Positions 28,661 through 37,033 of a DNA stretch of 64,000 nt are shown one piece after another; position 1 is the stretch's first letter, and every line of letters begins with the position of its first letter. The translations under genes were made by a program, and so were the position numbers. The notes under the pieces are model-generated. The model had not been told where the DNA came from, ran no database searches, and was given only the letters and a program-made list of their open reading frames with translations. This DNA comes from an uncultured Bacteroides sp. (GTDB lineage: Bacteria > Bacteroidota > Bacteroidia > Bacteroidales > Bacteroidaceae): NCBI RefSeq assembly GCF_937912035.1, contig NZ_CALDPF010000023.1, positions 84,148 through 148,147 on the forward strand, in the 5' to 3' direction.

Positions 28661-29254
28661 TCATTTTTCTATAAAAATATATATCAGAATGAGTTTAAGA
28701 TATTCGGCAAGATGAGTATTAAGATATGCTAATGCATTCTTAATGTGATATTTAACCGTATTAACAGAAATATTCAGTTCTTGAGCGATTTCTTCATATT
28801 TTTTTTGTTCGAAACGGCTTTTCTTGAAAACTTTGCGACATTCATCGGGCAATGAATTGATACAACGCATCAACTCATCTTCCAATTCCTGCTCTATCAG
28901 GGTGCCCAAAGGATGATTTTCATCGGCGAAAAGTGTATCGAGAAATTCAAGATTATCATCAGAGAGATAAGTGGAAAAGCTGTGTTCCGTGCGGTGTGAC
29001 AATGAATTAAGTTCGTTAAGACAACGGTTGCGTACAGATCTCATCAAATATGCGCGGATAGTATGTGTGATTTCAATATCCGCACGGTGCTCCCATAGAT
29101 AGAAAATAGCATCATCCACTATCTCTTCAGCCAAAGAAGTATCATTTAATATCTGATTTGCAAAGCGACACAGGAGTGTATAATAGCGATCAAATATATG
29201 CTTGAACGCCTTTTCATCTCCTTGTCTAAGTCTTTCCAAAATCAGTTCTTCCAT
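28661..29254 (-). CDS. ECF RNA polymerase sigma-70 factor
   Basis: 197 residues. Region 2 is at about 10-80 (DEKAFKHIFDRYYTLLCRFA, AEEIVDDAIFYLWEHRADIE, AYLMRSVRNRCLNELN). A linker follows and region 4 is at about 130-185, with the helix-turn-helix KYEEIAQELNISVNTVKYHI. It belongs to the Bacteroidetes RpoE-like group paired with FecR anti-sigma factors. It should direct polymerase to the susC promoter of this PUL once released. The end of the protein is unusually hydrophobic (YLKLILIYIFIEK), possibly aiding association with the membrane-bound anti-sigma factor. Confidence 0.94.
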   Translation of the reverse strand: MEELILERLRQGDEKAFKHIFDRYYTLLCRFANQILNDTSLAEEIVDDAIFYLWEHRADIEITHTIRAYLMRSVRNRCLNELNSLSHRTEHSFSTYLSDDNLEFLDTLFADENHPLGTLIEQELEDELMRCINSLPDECRKVFKKSRFEQKKYEEIAQELNISVNTVKYHIKNALAYLNTHLAEYLKLILIYIFIEK

Positions 29255-29277
29255 AATATTAAGAATTTTTAATCAGA

Positions 29278-29312
29278 CAAATGTACAAAAAAAATGTTTA
29301 AGCAAACAAAAA
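29278..29312 (-). promoter_or_regulatory. Housekeeping-type promoter of the sigma/anti-sigma operon
   Basis: Read on the minus strand, a -7 box TACATTTG (29278-29285) is preceded by a TTTTTG -33 element (29307-29312) with 21 bp between, which fits the Bacteroides consensus TTTG/TAnnTTTG. Transcription would begin near 29271, giving a leader of about 17 nt before the sigma factor ATG at 29254. Confidence 0.7.
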
Positions 29313-29385
29313 GGCTTTAAGTATTTGATTTGTTTGTATCAATGGTTCAGAAACCGTTTATCCGGTTTTAAGAGCATGAAAACCT

Positions 29386-30258
29386 TTACCCTTCCCTATC
29401 CCTATATTTCTGAGGAGACATCCCTACCTGTTTCTTGAAGAATGTTCCGAAACTGGAAGGGTTAGGGAAATTGAACTCATCGGATATTTCCTGAACGGTC
29501 TTGTTTGTACTGTCGAGCATAGCCATTGACTTACGTATTATGGCCTTGAACACCAATTCCTGAACCGTGTATCCACATAAGGCTTTCGAAAGTCCGGAAA
29601 GATATTTCGGAGAAAGAAACAGTTTGTCGGCATAGAACTCAACTCCACGTTCTGACATGAAATAACGATCGATAAGCTGGATGAGACGGAGGAATATTTC
29701 TGTGCGCCTTGCTCCTACAGAATTTCCGGAAAGGAATTTCTTCTGAAATACTGAACAAAGACGATATGTAAGAGACAATAATAGCAAGCGCTTTTCGTAT
29801 ACCGGAAAGAAATCATCCTGCTGCGGCTGTTCTGTTCCGATAAGTGATATATACCCTGCCACATCATCTTCATCACCGGTATTCCATACACAATGTGTTT
29901 CCGGCGACATCTGCGAGTAGAGATGCACGGAATAAACCATATTACCGAGAACATCACGTATAGGATCTACCTTATATATAATGATACTTACTTCAATATT
30001 GTCCGACTGTCCCGTTATACGGAAGGATGAACCTTCGTGAATGAAAACTGTCTCACCTCTATGAGCATAATATTGTTTCCCGGAAAGTATAAAATCAAAT
30101 TGACCCTCATGGCATACAATTAATCCTATACCGAAATTGACGAACCCCTTTTTCATACTTTCCGGAAAATCAAAAACCGGTCCGCCCGATGAACATACAT
30201 CAGACTGACCGGATATTTTTTCTTCCAGCTTTATTAATCTTTCAGAACAGTTTATCAT
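29386..30258 (-). CDS. AraC-family transcriptional regulator
   Basis: 290 residues. The N-terminal half is a cupin-like sensing domain (GFVNFGIGLIVCHEGQFDFI, YYAHRGETVFIHEGSSF). The C-terminal 100 residues form the double helix-turn-helix (YADKLFLSPKYLSGLSKALC and VQEISDEFNFPNPSSFGTFF, then KQVGMSPQKYRDRE). It lies just downstream of an MFS/HlyD/TolC efflux operon on the same strand, with 59 bp and a hairpin between them, a common pairing in which the AraC protein controls the pump. It is probably not part of the PUL: the sigma operon has its own promoter about 110 bp away. The inducing compound is unknown. Confidence 0.88.
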   Translation of the reverse strand: MINCSERLIKLEEKISGQSDVCSSGGPVFDFPESMKKGFVNFGIGLIVCHEGQFDFILSGKQYYAHRGETVFIHEGSSFRITGQSDNIEVSIIIYKVDPIRDVLGNMVYSVHLYSQMSPETHCVWNTGDEDDVAGYISLIGTEQPQQDDFFPVYEKRLLLLSLTYRLCSVFQKKFLSGNSVGARRTEIFLRLIQLIDRYFMSERGVEFYADKLFLSPKYLSGLSKALCGYTVQELVFKAIIRKSMAMLDSTNKTVQEISDEFNFPNPSSFGTFFKKQVGMSPQKYRDREG

Positions 30259-30261
30259 ATC

Positions 30262-30282
30262 AACTTAACTTTGCGCTAAGTT
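30262..30282. promoter_or_regulatory. Inverted repeat and -7-like box just upstream of the AraC gene
   Basis: AACTTA (30262-30267) and TAAGTT (30277-30282) form an inverted repeat directly before the AraC start codon. The enclosed TAACTTTGCGC (30266-30276, plus strand) also matches the Bacteroides -7 box facing right. It may be an operator for autoregulation or a start for a short antisense transcript. Confidence 0.3.
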
Positions 30283-30293
30283 AGTAAAATTAC

Positions 30294-30325
30294 CGGACTT
30301 AGCGGAAAAAATTCACGCTAAGCCG
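30294..30325 (-). terminator. Hairpin at the end of the efflux operon
   Basis: CGG-A-CTTAGCG (30294-30304) pairs with CGCTAAGCCG (30316-30325), ten pairs with one bulged A and an 11-nt loop. It overlaps the TAG stop of the MFS gene. On the minus strand it is followed by GTAATTTTAC, a weak U tract. It probably ends the efflux transcript before the AraC gene. Confidence 0.5.
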
Positions 30326-31949
30326 ATAATTTCCTCTTGCGATATGGATAAACAAGAACGAAAATCATAGAAATCATACATCCGTAGAATGTCCAGCCGG
30401 ACATTTCCTTCACAGCCGAGAGTGTAGCCTGAACCTGTACCTTACCCTTTGTGGATATGGCAGCCATGTTCTCTGCTTCGGTTTCACTCTTACCCTGATA
30501 GCGCATTCCTCGCACTGTCTGGTCGTACGAAGCGGCATTCTGTGCTTCTACCCTATCTACGTCATGCGCAAAACGTGTGATATAGTGTTGTTGGCGATGC
30601 TGAAGCACGTTGGTATAAAGTGAAGTACCAATACATGGTCCTAAAATCATACGTACAGAAAGCATTATGCAAATCCAAGTGGACATATATTTATATGGCA
30701 TACGCTGATTGGCATGTACAGCAGCAAGGGAATATAACAGCATCATCCCTGTGGAACGGATTATCACCGGATATTTCATTCTCTCATATAGTCCTGCTGT
30801 CTGTACTTCGAAATACATGAACAGTGCCGACATTCCTATCAGAAAAAAGCCCATTCCGAAAAGGTATTTCAGTTTCACTCCTTTTGAACCCAATACTATG
30901 GCTATTACCGCCCCTATGAAATATCCCAATATGCTCCAGTTGCCTAGGGCAGCGTTCTGCCAGTTATCAATCTTCATGCCTACCCCGGTAAAGACATTGA
31001 CAAACATGGAACTGGTGTTGAATATCATCAGCAGAAGGAAAAGTACGATACCCATATTGATAGTACGCAAACGAAACACTTCTGTCATGAAATACGGCGA
31101 ACGTCCGGAAGATTCCATATAGAAGAAGGCTGCACCGAACACCACGGCAAGCACAGTGGAACGGACTATTGTAGGATCGGAATACCAGTCGAGAGTCTTG
31201 CCGTAAACCAGAACATAGACTATACAGGTCATCATAGCGCTGAACACTGCCACACTGCCGAACTTGCGGAAATTGATAGGGAAACGTCGGCTGTTATAAC
31301 TATGATAAGGCATTGTCACCATTATAATAAGTATGGCTGCAAGCGTCATTCCCATCATATAGTAATACACGTCCTGCCACTGATATTCGTATGCCAGCCA
31401 TGCTGTGAGCGATGTTCCTATCTGCCCAAGTATCATAAAGAAGAGGTAGATAATAGGCATACTCTTGCTTTTTTCTGTGTCAAGGGCATCCCAGCCTTCT
31501 TCCGTGGTCGGTTCCATTCCGGGAGTGATATTTCTTGTAGCCTCCATTCCGAAGGCATATTTTATCAGAGTAAAGAGGTTCACCATCATGAGCACCATAC
31601 GGAGGAAACCCATGATAAGGCTGCACAATGCAAGAAGGAAGATACTGTCGGTGACAGCACACACATAACTGAGGATGTACAAGAGTGAGAAACCCACCAC
31701 GCACATCATTTTTTCACGGCGGATACATACCAGCTGATAGAAGAATGGAGCGAAAGCTGCCATACCTATCGAGGTGACGAACCCCACGAACTGGATATGT
31801 TCCGACTGGATTCCCAGTCCGCTTGTCATCTCACCGCTGTTGGCTGTATATACTCCGCCCACAGTCAGTATCGGGATGAAAAGCAGTATCAGCAGGATGA
31901 TACCTATAGGTTTGGGAACCCAATTATAGAATGGATAATTCTTTGACAT
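30318..31949 (-). CDS. MFS drug transporter, EmrB/DHA2-like
   Basis: 543 residues with about 14 hydrophobic segments, beginning at PIGIILLILLFIPILTVGGV and ending at TFYGCMISMIFVLVYPY. The length, the long hydrophilic loop near 450-510 and the operon with an EmrA-like adaptor and a TolC-like channel match the DHA2 branch. It would move small toxic molecules across the inner membrane using the proton gradient; the adaptor and channel then carry them out of the cell. The exact substrate is unknown. The start is 3 bp after the adaptor gene's stop. Confidence 0.85.
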   Translation of the reverse strand: MSKNYPFYNWVPKPIGIILLILLFIPILTVGGVYTANSGEMTSGLGIQSEHIQFVGFVTSIGMAAFAPFFYQLVCIRREKMMCVVGFSLLYILSYVCAVTDSIFLLALCSLIMGFLRMVLMMVNLFTLIKYAFGMEATRNITPGMEPTTEEGWDALDTEKSKSMPIIYLFFMILGQIGTSLTAWLAYEYQWQDVYYYMMGMTLAAILIIMVTMPYHSYNSRRFPINFRKFGSVAVFSAMMTCIVYVLVYGKTLDWYSDPTIVRSTVLAVVFGAAFFYMESSGRSPYFMTEVFRLRTINMGIVLFLLLMIFNTSSMFVNVFTGVGMKIDNWQNAALGNWSILGYFIGAVIAIVLGSKGVKLKYLFGMGFFLIGMSALFMYFEVQTAGLYERMKYPVIIRSTGMMLLYSLAAVHANQRMPYKYMSTWICIMLSVRMILGPCIGTSLYTNVLQHRQQHYITRFAHDVDRVEAQNAASYDQTVRGMRYQGKSETEAENMAAISTKGKVQVQATLSAVKEMSGWTFYGCMISMIFVLVYPYRKRKLSA

Positions 31950-31952
31950 AGA

Positions 31953-33044
31953 TTATAATTTTGCTTTCACAATAACCATCATTCCGGCAGCAAGACGTTC
32001 ATTGTCTTCCTTACTCAGCCCTTCGAAATCTATTCTTACAGGAACACGCTGACGTATCTTAACAAAGTTTCCGGCTGAATTGTCAGTTGGTACGAGTGAG
32101 TATTTTGAACCTGTGGCACCGGATATAGCTGTAATTTTTCCCTTGAATTCCTTGTCGCTTATGGCATCTACCGTAAGTGTTACCTCCTGACCTATATGAA
32201 GGTTTTCTACCTGTGTCTCCTTATAGTTGGCTATCACCCATTTCTGAGTGTCAGGCAATATATAGGTTATGGTCTGTCCGGCAGAGATGAACTGTCCTTC
32301 CTCTATGGCGCGGCGTCCCAGCTGTCCGTCGCATGGTGCGGTAACTACTGTGTATGAAAGATTGAGTCTTGCCATTTCGAGTGCAGCCTGTGCGCGCTGT
32401 ATGGCAGCTTCCATGTTCTGACGACGGGTTGATACTTCGTTCACTCCAGACATTGCTGCTTCCTGCTGACGTTTCAAAGCCACGAGTTTTTTCTTAGTCG
32501 CCTCATATTCTGTCTCTATCTGTTCCAACTGGATAGGTGTGGCAGCATTTCTCTGAAGAAGGTTTTCGTAACGTTTGCGATCCTTGTCCAGTTTAGCCAG
32601 ACGGATTTCCACTTCAGAGATTGAAGCCTCATAAACCGAAGCTGAAGCCTTGGTGGTCTGGAGTGTCTGACCTATGACTGAAGCTCCTGCCATTGCGTCT
32701 TTCAATGCAGCCTCGGCTTCCATAACGCGGATGCGGTATTCACGGTCGTCGAGAACCATCAGTGTGTCGCCTTTCTTCACTGTCTGATGTTCGGTGAAAT
32801 ACACCTTCTTTATATAGCCCGAGGCACGGAGGTTTACCGGCGAAATGTATTGTTCTATCTGTGCGTCATTGCTTGTTTCATTCAGTTTGTAGCTGAAGAA
32901 CATTACTCCAATCTGATAGAGTCCTGCAAGAAGGATTATAATTCCGAATGTACTTGCCAGCATCTGGCGGCGGCGTTGTTTTCTGAGTTTTGCAGCTTGT
33001 TGCTCAAGTGTGTTTTTCTTTATATCAAGTTCTTTTGTTTCCAT
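31953..33044 (-). CDS. HlyD/EmrA-family membrane fusion protein
   Basis: 363 residues. One membrane segment at about 29-50 (LASTFGIIILLAGLYQIGVM) is followed by a split lipoyl-like domain (VNLRASGYIKKVYFTEHQTV and VVTAPCDGQLGRRAIEEGQF). A helical hairpin with coiled-coil heptads lies at about 95-210 (EVEIRLAKLDKDRKRYENLL, YEATKKKLVALKRQQEAAM). The beta-barrel domain follows (WVIANYKETQVENLHIGQEV). It bridges the MFS pump and the TolC-like channel. It sits between them in the operon with gaps of 24 and 3 bp. Confidence 0.92.
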   Translation of the reverse strand: METKELDIKKNTLEQQAAKLRKQRRRQMLASTFGIIILLAGLYQIGVMFFSYKLNETSNDAQIEQYISPVNLRASGYIKKVYFTEHQTVKKGDTLMVLDDREYRIRVMEAEAALKDAMAGASVIGQTLQTTKASASVYEASISEVEIRLAKLDKDRKRYENLLQRNAATPIQLEQIETEYEATKKKLVALKRQQEAAMSGVNEVSTRRQNMEAAIQRAQAALEMARLNLSYTVVTAPCDGQLGRRAIEEGQFISAGQTITYILPDTQKWVIANYKETQVENLHIGQEVTLTVDAISDKEFKGKITAISGATGSKYSLVPTDNSAGNFVKIRQRVPVRIDFEGLSKEDNERLAAGMMVIVKAKL

Positions 33045-33068
33045 ATCGTTTTTTATTTGAAGTTATAC

Positions 33069-34391
33069 TTATTTCAACAGTGTCTCTAGTTTTCCTGTAA
33101 GTTTCAGCATTGTAAGATTATTCACACGGTAGTTGTAATGTGCAGTGACATAATTGTTCTGTGCTTCACTCATACGCATTTCGTCCTGAAGTACTTCTGT
33201 CATTGAAGCCACACCTTCACGGTAGCGGTCTGAAGTCACTTCGTAAACATCCTCTGCCAACAGGTAGTTGTCTTTCTGCTTGGTGAAATTGCGGCGGCTG
33301 TTCATCAGATCGTTCGTGGCGTTCAGATATTGTGTTCTGAAACTTTTCAAAGCATTTTCGTAAGACAGTTTTGCATTTTCAATGTCAAGTTTCGCCTTTC
33401 TTACTTTAGAACGTTTGTCCAGTCCGTCGAATATCGGCACTCTCAATGTCAGACCTATACCTGATGAGTTGTACCATTTGCTTGACGGTCCGTCATGAAA
33501 CCAGTTCTTCGCCTTGTCGGTGAATGCAGAATACATGAAACTTCCGGTAAGCGATAGTGAAGGAATATATCCCTGCGAAATCATTTTCTTCTGTTTTTCT
33601 GCCAATGTACTTTGTTTCTTCAGCAGCTCAAGTTCCGGCTGACCTTCGTACAGACCACTCATTTCTACAGGAATGATGCTTTCAGTATCCACCGGAGTGA
33701 GTGTGATGTCTGTTTCAGCAGGATAGTCTATCACATATTTCAACATGTTGATTTGTTGTGTGAGCATTGCCACAGCATTGTCATACTGCACCTGAAGATT
33801 TTCCAGATTGATATTTACACGCTTCACATCCACTTCCATAGCCATACCATTATCGAAGAAAGCTGTAGTAATGTCTCTCAATTCTTCCAGACGGGTGATG
33901 TTTTCTTTCACTATAGAAATCTGCTCGGCTGTACTCTGGCCCAGATAATACATTTTTGTGATTTGCATTATCAGGTCCTCGCGTGCCTTGTCGTAAGAGA
34001 GAGTGTTTATTTCATCCATCATCTTCGTAACCGACATGGCTGTATAAATGGTCTGGTTGTAGAGCGGCATCTGAAGTTGCAGTCCTGCCGACGCGTTATA
34101 CTGCAATGTCTTTGTCACGTTGTAAGGATTACCGTATGCCGAACCGTCGGTAACCGAAACGGGTGGATTGAAATTGTCGTTGAAAGATGCCACCGCATTG
34201 ATTTGCGGCAACAGCTTGGAACGGTTCTCCGAAATGCTGTGCTTTCCTTTGATAATTTCGTTGCGCTTGGTCTGCAGTGTGAGATTATTCTCAATACCTA
34301 TCTGCAGACATTCTTCCAGCGTCAACACCTGCTGCGCTCCAAGAGGAAAAAGCGAACAGGCTAAAGCAAAATTGAGTAATAGTCTTTTCAT
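33069..34391 (-). CDS. TolC-family outer-membrane efflux protein
   Basis: 440 residues from the ATG at 34391, which begins a signal peptide (MKRLLLNFALACSLFPLGAQ). The frame is open 51 bp upstream, but that start would lie within the promoter box at 34416-34423. OEP repeats are clear: LTLEECLQIGIENNLTLQTK at the start, then long amphipathic helices and a second half including RVPIFDGLDKRSKVRKAKLD and YREGVASMTEVLQDEMRMSE. It forms the exit channel for the EmrAB-like pump encoded downstream and is the first gene of that operon. Confidence 0.92.
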   Translation of the reverse strand: MKRLLLNFALACSLFPLGAQQVLTLEECLQIGIENNLTLQTKRNEIIKGKHSISENRSKLLPQINAVASFNDNFNPPVSVTDGSAYGNPYNVTKTLQYNASAGLQLQMPLYNQTIYTAMSVTKMMDEINTLSYDKAREDLIMQITKMYYLGQSTAEQISIVKENITRLEELRDITTAFFDNGMAMEVDVKRVNINLENLQVQYDNAVAMLTQQINMLKYVIDYPAETDITLTPVDTESIIPVEMSGLYEGQPELELLKKQSTLAEKQKKMISQGYIPSLSLTGSFMYSAFTDKAKNWFHDGPSSKWYNSSGIGLTLRVPIFDGLDKRSKVRKAKLDIENAKLSYENALKSFRTQYLNATNDLMNSRRNFTKQKDNYLLAEDVYEVTSDRYREGVASMTEVLQDEMRMSEAQNNYVTAHYNYRVNNLTMLKLTGKLETLLK

Positions 34392-34415
34392 ATCGTTTTT
34401 CTTGTTTATCCGGCG

Positions 34416-34423
34416 CAAAGTTA
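34416..34423 (-). promoter_or_regulatory. Promoter -7 box of the efflux operon
   Basis: The minus strand reads TAACTTTG, a perfect TAnnTTTG match, 25 bp upstream of the TolC gene start. No -33 TTTG is found at the normal spacing (a CAA on the plus strand is 16 bp away), as expected for a promoter that needs an activator such as the neighbouring AraC protein. Confidence 0.55.
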
Positions 34424-34539
34424 GGATGTTACGCCTAGACAATCGCTACGATATTTTCGCTTTCACTGTTCATATTTTCCCTTTTCATATTATCTAGAAT
34501 TAATTAAAAAAATCCTAAGAAAGGGCATGTATATTCTGG

Positions 34540-34627
34540 TGCTGACGATAGTCGGCAGCACTGCTGACGATAGTCGGCACCTCTGCCCACTATAGTCGAC
34601 ACCACTGTCCACTATGGTCAGCAGCAA
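34540..34627. repeat. Four tandem 22-bp degenerate repeats upstream of the efflux operon
   Basis: Units start at 34540, 34562, 34584 and 34606, each exactly 22 bp and each beginning TG. The core of each is near-palindromic: GACGATAGTC in units 1 and 2, CACTATAGTC in unit 3, CACTATGGTC in unit 4, all close to the perfect palindrome GACTATAGTC. The array fills most of the gap between the copA stop and the efflux promoter, about 120 bp upstream of the -7 box. Two helical turns between cores would put all sites on one face of the DNA, as in arrays of operator sites. It is too short and its spacers too small for a CRISPR array. Confidence 0.75.
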
Positions 34628-34648
34628 AAAACGTTTGTTGGAAACTGA

Positions 34649-36856
34649 TTATAGTTTAGCCTTTCTCAGCCTCAAGCTGTTGGTAACTACACTTACACTG
34701 CTCATAGCCATGGCAGCACTGGCTATCATCGGATTAAGAAGAAAACCGTTTATAGGATATAGGACACCTGCCGCTACAGGGACACCTATTAAATTATATA
34801 TAAACGCCCAGAACAGGTTCTGGCGGATAGTACGCACAGTATGACGCGAAAGACTTATAGTGTCTGCAATCTTCTCCAGATTGGATGAAATGATAGTAAC
34901 CTTTGCCACATCCATGGCGATATCGCTACCTTTACCCATGGCAATACTCAAATCAGCCTCAGCAAGGGCGGCACTGTCGTTTATACCGTCGCCTGCCATT
35001 GCCACTACCCTGCCCTGAGAACGGAGAGTTTTGATAAACTCAGCCTTCTGCTGTGGAGTGACTTCTGCCTTATAGTCATCCACTCCCGACAGTTCTGCCA
35101 TATAACGTGCCGGAGCATCGGCATCTCCGGTAAGCATTACTACTTTTATACCCATGCTCTTCAGTCTGAATATTGCCGCAGCAGATGTTTCTTTCATCTT
35201 GTCAGTTATAGCACACAGACACAATACTTTCTCATTATCGGCAAACCATATCACAGTCTTACCCTGTGCGGCAAGTATTGATGCTTTTTCTTCCATATCA
35301 GAAGGAATAACAATTCCGAAGGATGAAATCAAACGTCTGTTTCCTGCAATATATGTTTTACCGTCACAAATGCCTTTTACTCCCTGACCTGTTATGCTTT
35401 CAAAACCTGCTATTTCAGCCGGTTCCGTTCCTATACCTTGCACAACGGCCATTGCCAACGGATGTTCAGAGTGTTTCTCCAGTCCGCACAATATGCGTTT
35501 TACATCCTCTGTCCCGTCGCTCCACATCCAGTCTGTAACCACCGGTTTACCTTCGGTGACGGTTCCTGTTTTATCAAGAACTACAGTGTCAACATTACGG
35601 GCTATCTCCAGACTGTCGGCATCCTTGATGAGTATTCCCAACTCGGCTCCCTTACCAATGCCGACCATGATGGCTGTTGGTGTGGCAAGTCCCAAAGCAC
35701 ACGGACAGGCTACAACCAGCACTGTAACGGCAGCCAGAAAGCCATGGGTAAGTCCGCTTTCGGAATCAAGAGATACCCAAAGAACGAACGAGAGTAAAGC
35801 TATTGATATTATAATAGGGACAAATATTCCTGCCACCTTATCGACGAGTTTCTGGACAGGTGCCTTGCTTCCCTGAGCGTCCTGAACCATTTTTATGATT
35901 TGTGCCAAAACAGTCTCACTGCCCACCTTCTCTGCCACAAACCTGAAACTTCCTTTCTGGTTGATAGTTCCGGCAAAGACCTTTGAACCTTTCTCTTTCA
36001 GCACGGCAACTGGCTCACCACTCAACATACTTTCGTCAACGTATGACGAACCGTAAATCACAGCGCCGTCTACTGCTATACGCTCGCCCGGCTTCACCAC
36101 AACAGTATCGCCAACCATGAGCATATCAATATCTGTCTCCATTTCCGTACCATTCCGCATCACTGTCACCTTCTTGGGCTGAAGTCCCATAAGTTTCTTT
36201 ATCGCTTCGGCTGTGTTTCCTTTGGCTCTATCCTCCAGTGTACGTCCAAGAAGGATAAAGGCAACTATCATAGATGCCGCTTCGAAATATACATGAGGAG
36301 TTATTCCGTGACGTAGAAGATACTCCGGAAAGAACATATTGAACAGACTGAAAAGAAAAGATATACCGGTGCTCAAGGCTACGAGTGTATCCATGTTTGC
36401 GCCACCCTTAGTGAGCAGTTTGAAGGCATTGATGAAAAATCCATTTCCAAGTCCGAATACTACCACAGCGGAAAGTACAGCCATTATTTGCGAAGCGTAT
36501 GGCATGTCATGAAAGAACATTGCTATCACCGAAACCGGAAGAGACAGGATTATTGCCAGAAAAGTCTTCACCTTCAATGTCTTATAATGATTATTACGAA
36601 CTTCCTCGGCTTCCTTCTGTATCTCTTTCTTTTCTTCGATAATAAGATCGAATCCTATTTTTCTGACAGTTTCCTTCAACTGTTCCGGGGTACATTCGTC
36701 AGCGTTATACTCCACCGTAGCTATTGCAGCTGCCAGATTTACTGAAGCACTGATTATTCCGGGCTGTTTGTTTAATGTTTTCTCCACTCTTGCAGAACAT
36801 CCTGCACAACTCATCCCTAGAACGGGAAAATTCTTTTTATTAATATTCGAAGCCAT
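34649..36856 (-). CDS. copA: Copper-translocating P1B-type ATPase
   Basis: 735 residues. One N-terminal heavy-metal domain carries GMSCAGCSARVEKTL with Cys17 and Cys20. The transport motif is VVACPCALGLATPTAIMVG (CPC), which marks Cu(I)/Ag(I) pumps. Other P-type landmarks are LSGEPVAV (actuator-type SGE), DKTGTVTEG with the phosphorylated Asp near residue 428, SEHPLAMAVV (nucleotide-domain HP) and GDGINDSAALAEADLSIAMG. About eight membrane segments are present. It exports cytoplasmic copper. The promoter at 36880-36909 gives it its own short transcript; there is no CopZ or repressor gene beside it. The 22-bp repeats start 21 bp after its stop. Confidence 0.95.
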   Translation of the reverse strand: MASNINKKNFPVLGMSCAGCSARVEKTLNKQPGIISASVNLAAAIATVEYNADECTPEQLKETVRKIGFDLIIEEKKEIQKEAEEVRNNHYKTLKVKTFLAIILSLPVSVIAMFFHDMPYASQIMAVLSAVVVFGLGNGFFINAFKLLTKGGANMDTLVALSTGISFLFSLFNMFFPEYLLRHGITPHVYFEAASMIVAFILLGRTLEDRAKGNTAEAIKKLMGLQPKKVTVMRNGTEMETDIDMLMVGDTVVVKPGERIAVDGAVIYGSSYVDESMLSGEPVAVLKEKGSKVFAGTINQKGSFRFVAEKVGSETVLAQIIKMVQDAQGSKAPVQKLVDKVAGIFVPIIISIALLSFVLWVSLDSESGLTHGFLAAVTVLVVACPCALGLATPTAIMVGIGKGAELGILIKDADSLEIARNVDTVVLDKTGTVTEGKPVVTDWMWSDGTEDVKRILCGLEKHSEHPLAMAVVQGIGTEPAEIAGFESITGQGVKGICDGKTYIAGNRRLISSFGIVIPSDMEEKASILAAQGKTVIWFADNEKVLCLCAITDKMKETSAAAIFRLKSMGIKVVMLTGDADAPARYMAELSGVDDYKAEVTPQQKAEFIKTLRSQGRVVAMAGDGINDSAALAEADLSIAMGKGSDIAMDVAKVTIISSNLEKIADTISLSRHTVRTIRQNLFWAFIYNLIGVPVAAGVLYPINGFLLNPMIASAAMAMSSVSVVTNSLRLRKAKL

Positions 36857-36879
36857 TTCTCATATTGTTTTTTATGTCA

Positions 36880-36909
36880 CAAAGATACCTATTTTGCCAC
36901 TTTCAGCAA
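36880..36909 (-). promoter_or_regulatory. Promoter of copA
   Basis: On the minus strand the -7 box TATCTTTG (36880-36887) is preceded by TTG (36907-36909) with 19 bp between. Transcription would start near 36873, leaving a leader of about 17 nt. Confidence 0.6.
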
Positions 36910-36979
36910 TAAGTATTGCCATTCAATCATAGTATAATTATGTATTATTTACGCAATTTGTAGTCAAAACCACATAGTA

Positions 36980-37011
36980 TTTTGTTATATAATACATAAT
37001 GACTATTTTTG
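36980..37011 (+). promoter_or_regulatory. Promoter of the phospholipase D-like gene
   Basis: TTTTG (36980-36984) and TATTTTTG (37004-37011) are separated by 19 bp, a full match to the Bacteroides -33/-7 pair. The ATG at 37034 is about 16 nt beyond the expected start site. It diverges from the copA promoter in the same 177-bp gap. Confidence 0.7.
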
Positions 37012-37033
37012 CATCCCTAGATTCGATTTTAGT

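Noticed and set aside
29386..30258. AraC protein as the PUL regulator
   Set aside because: The sigma/anti-sigma operon has its own complete promoter, and the AraC gene is better linked to the efflux operon by position and shared promoter motif.
34540..34627. Short CRISPR array
   Set aside because: Units are 22 bp end to end with no unique spacers of 26-40 bp and no cas genes in the window.
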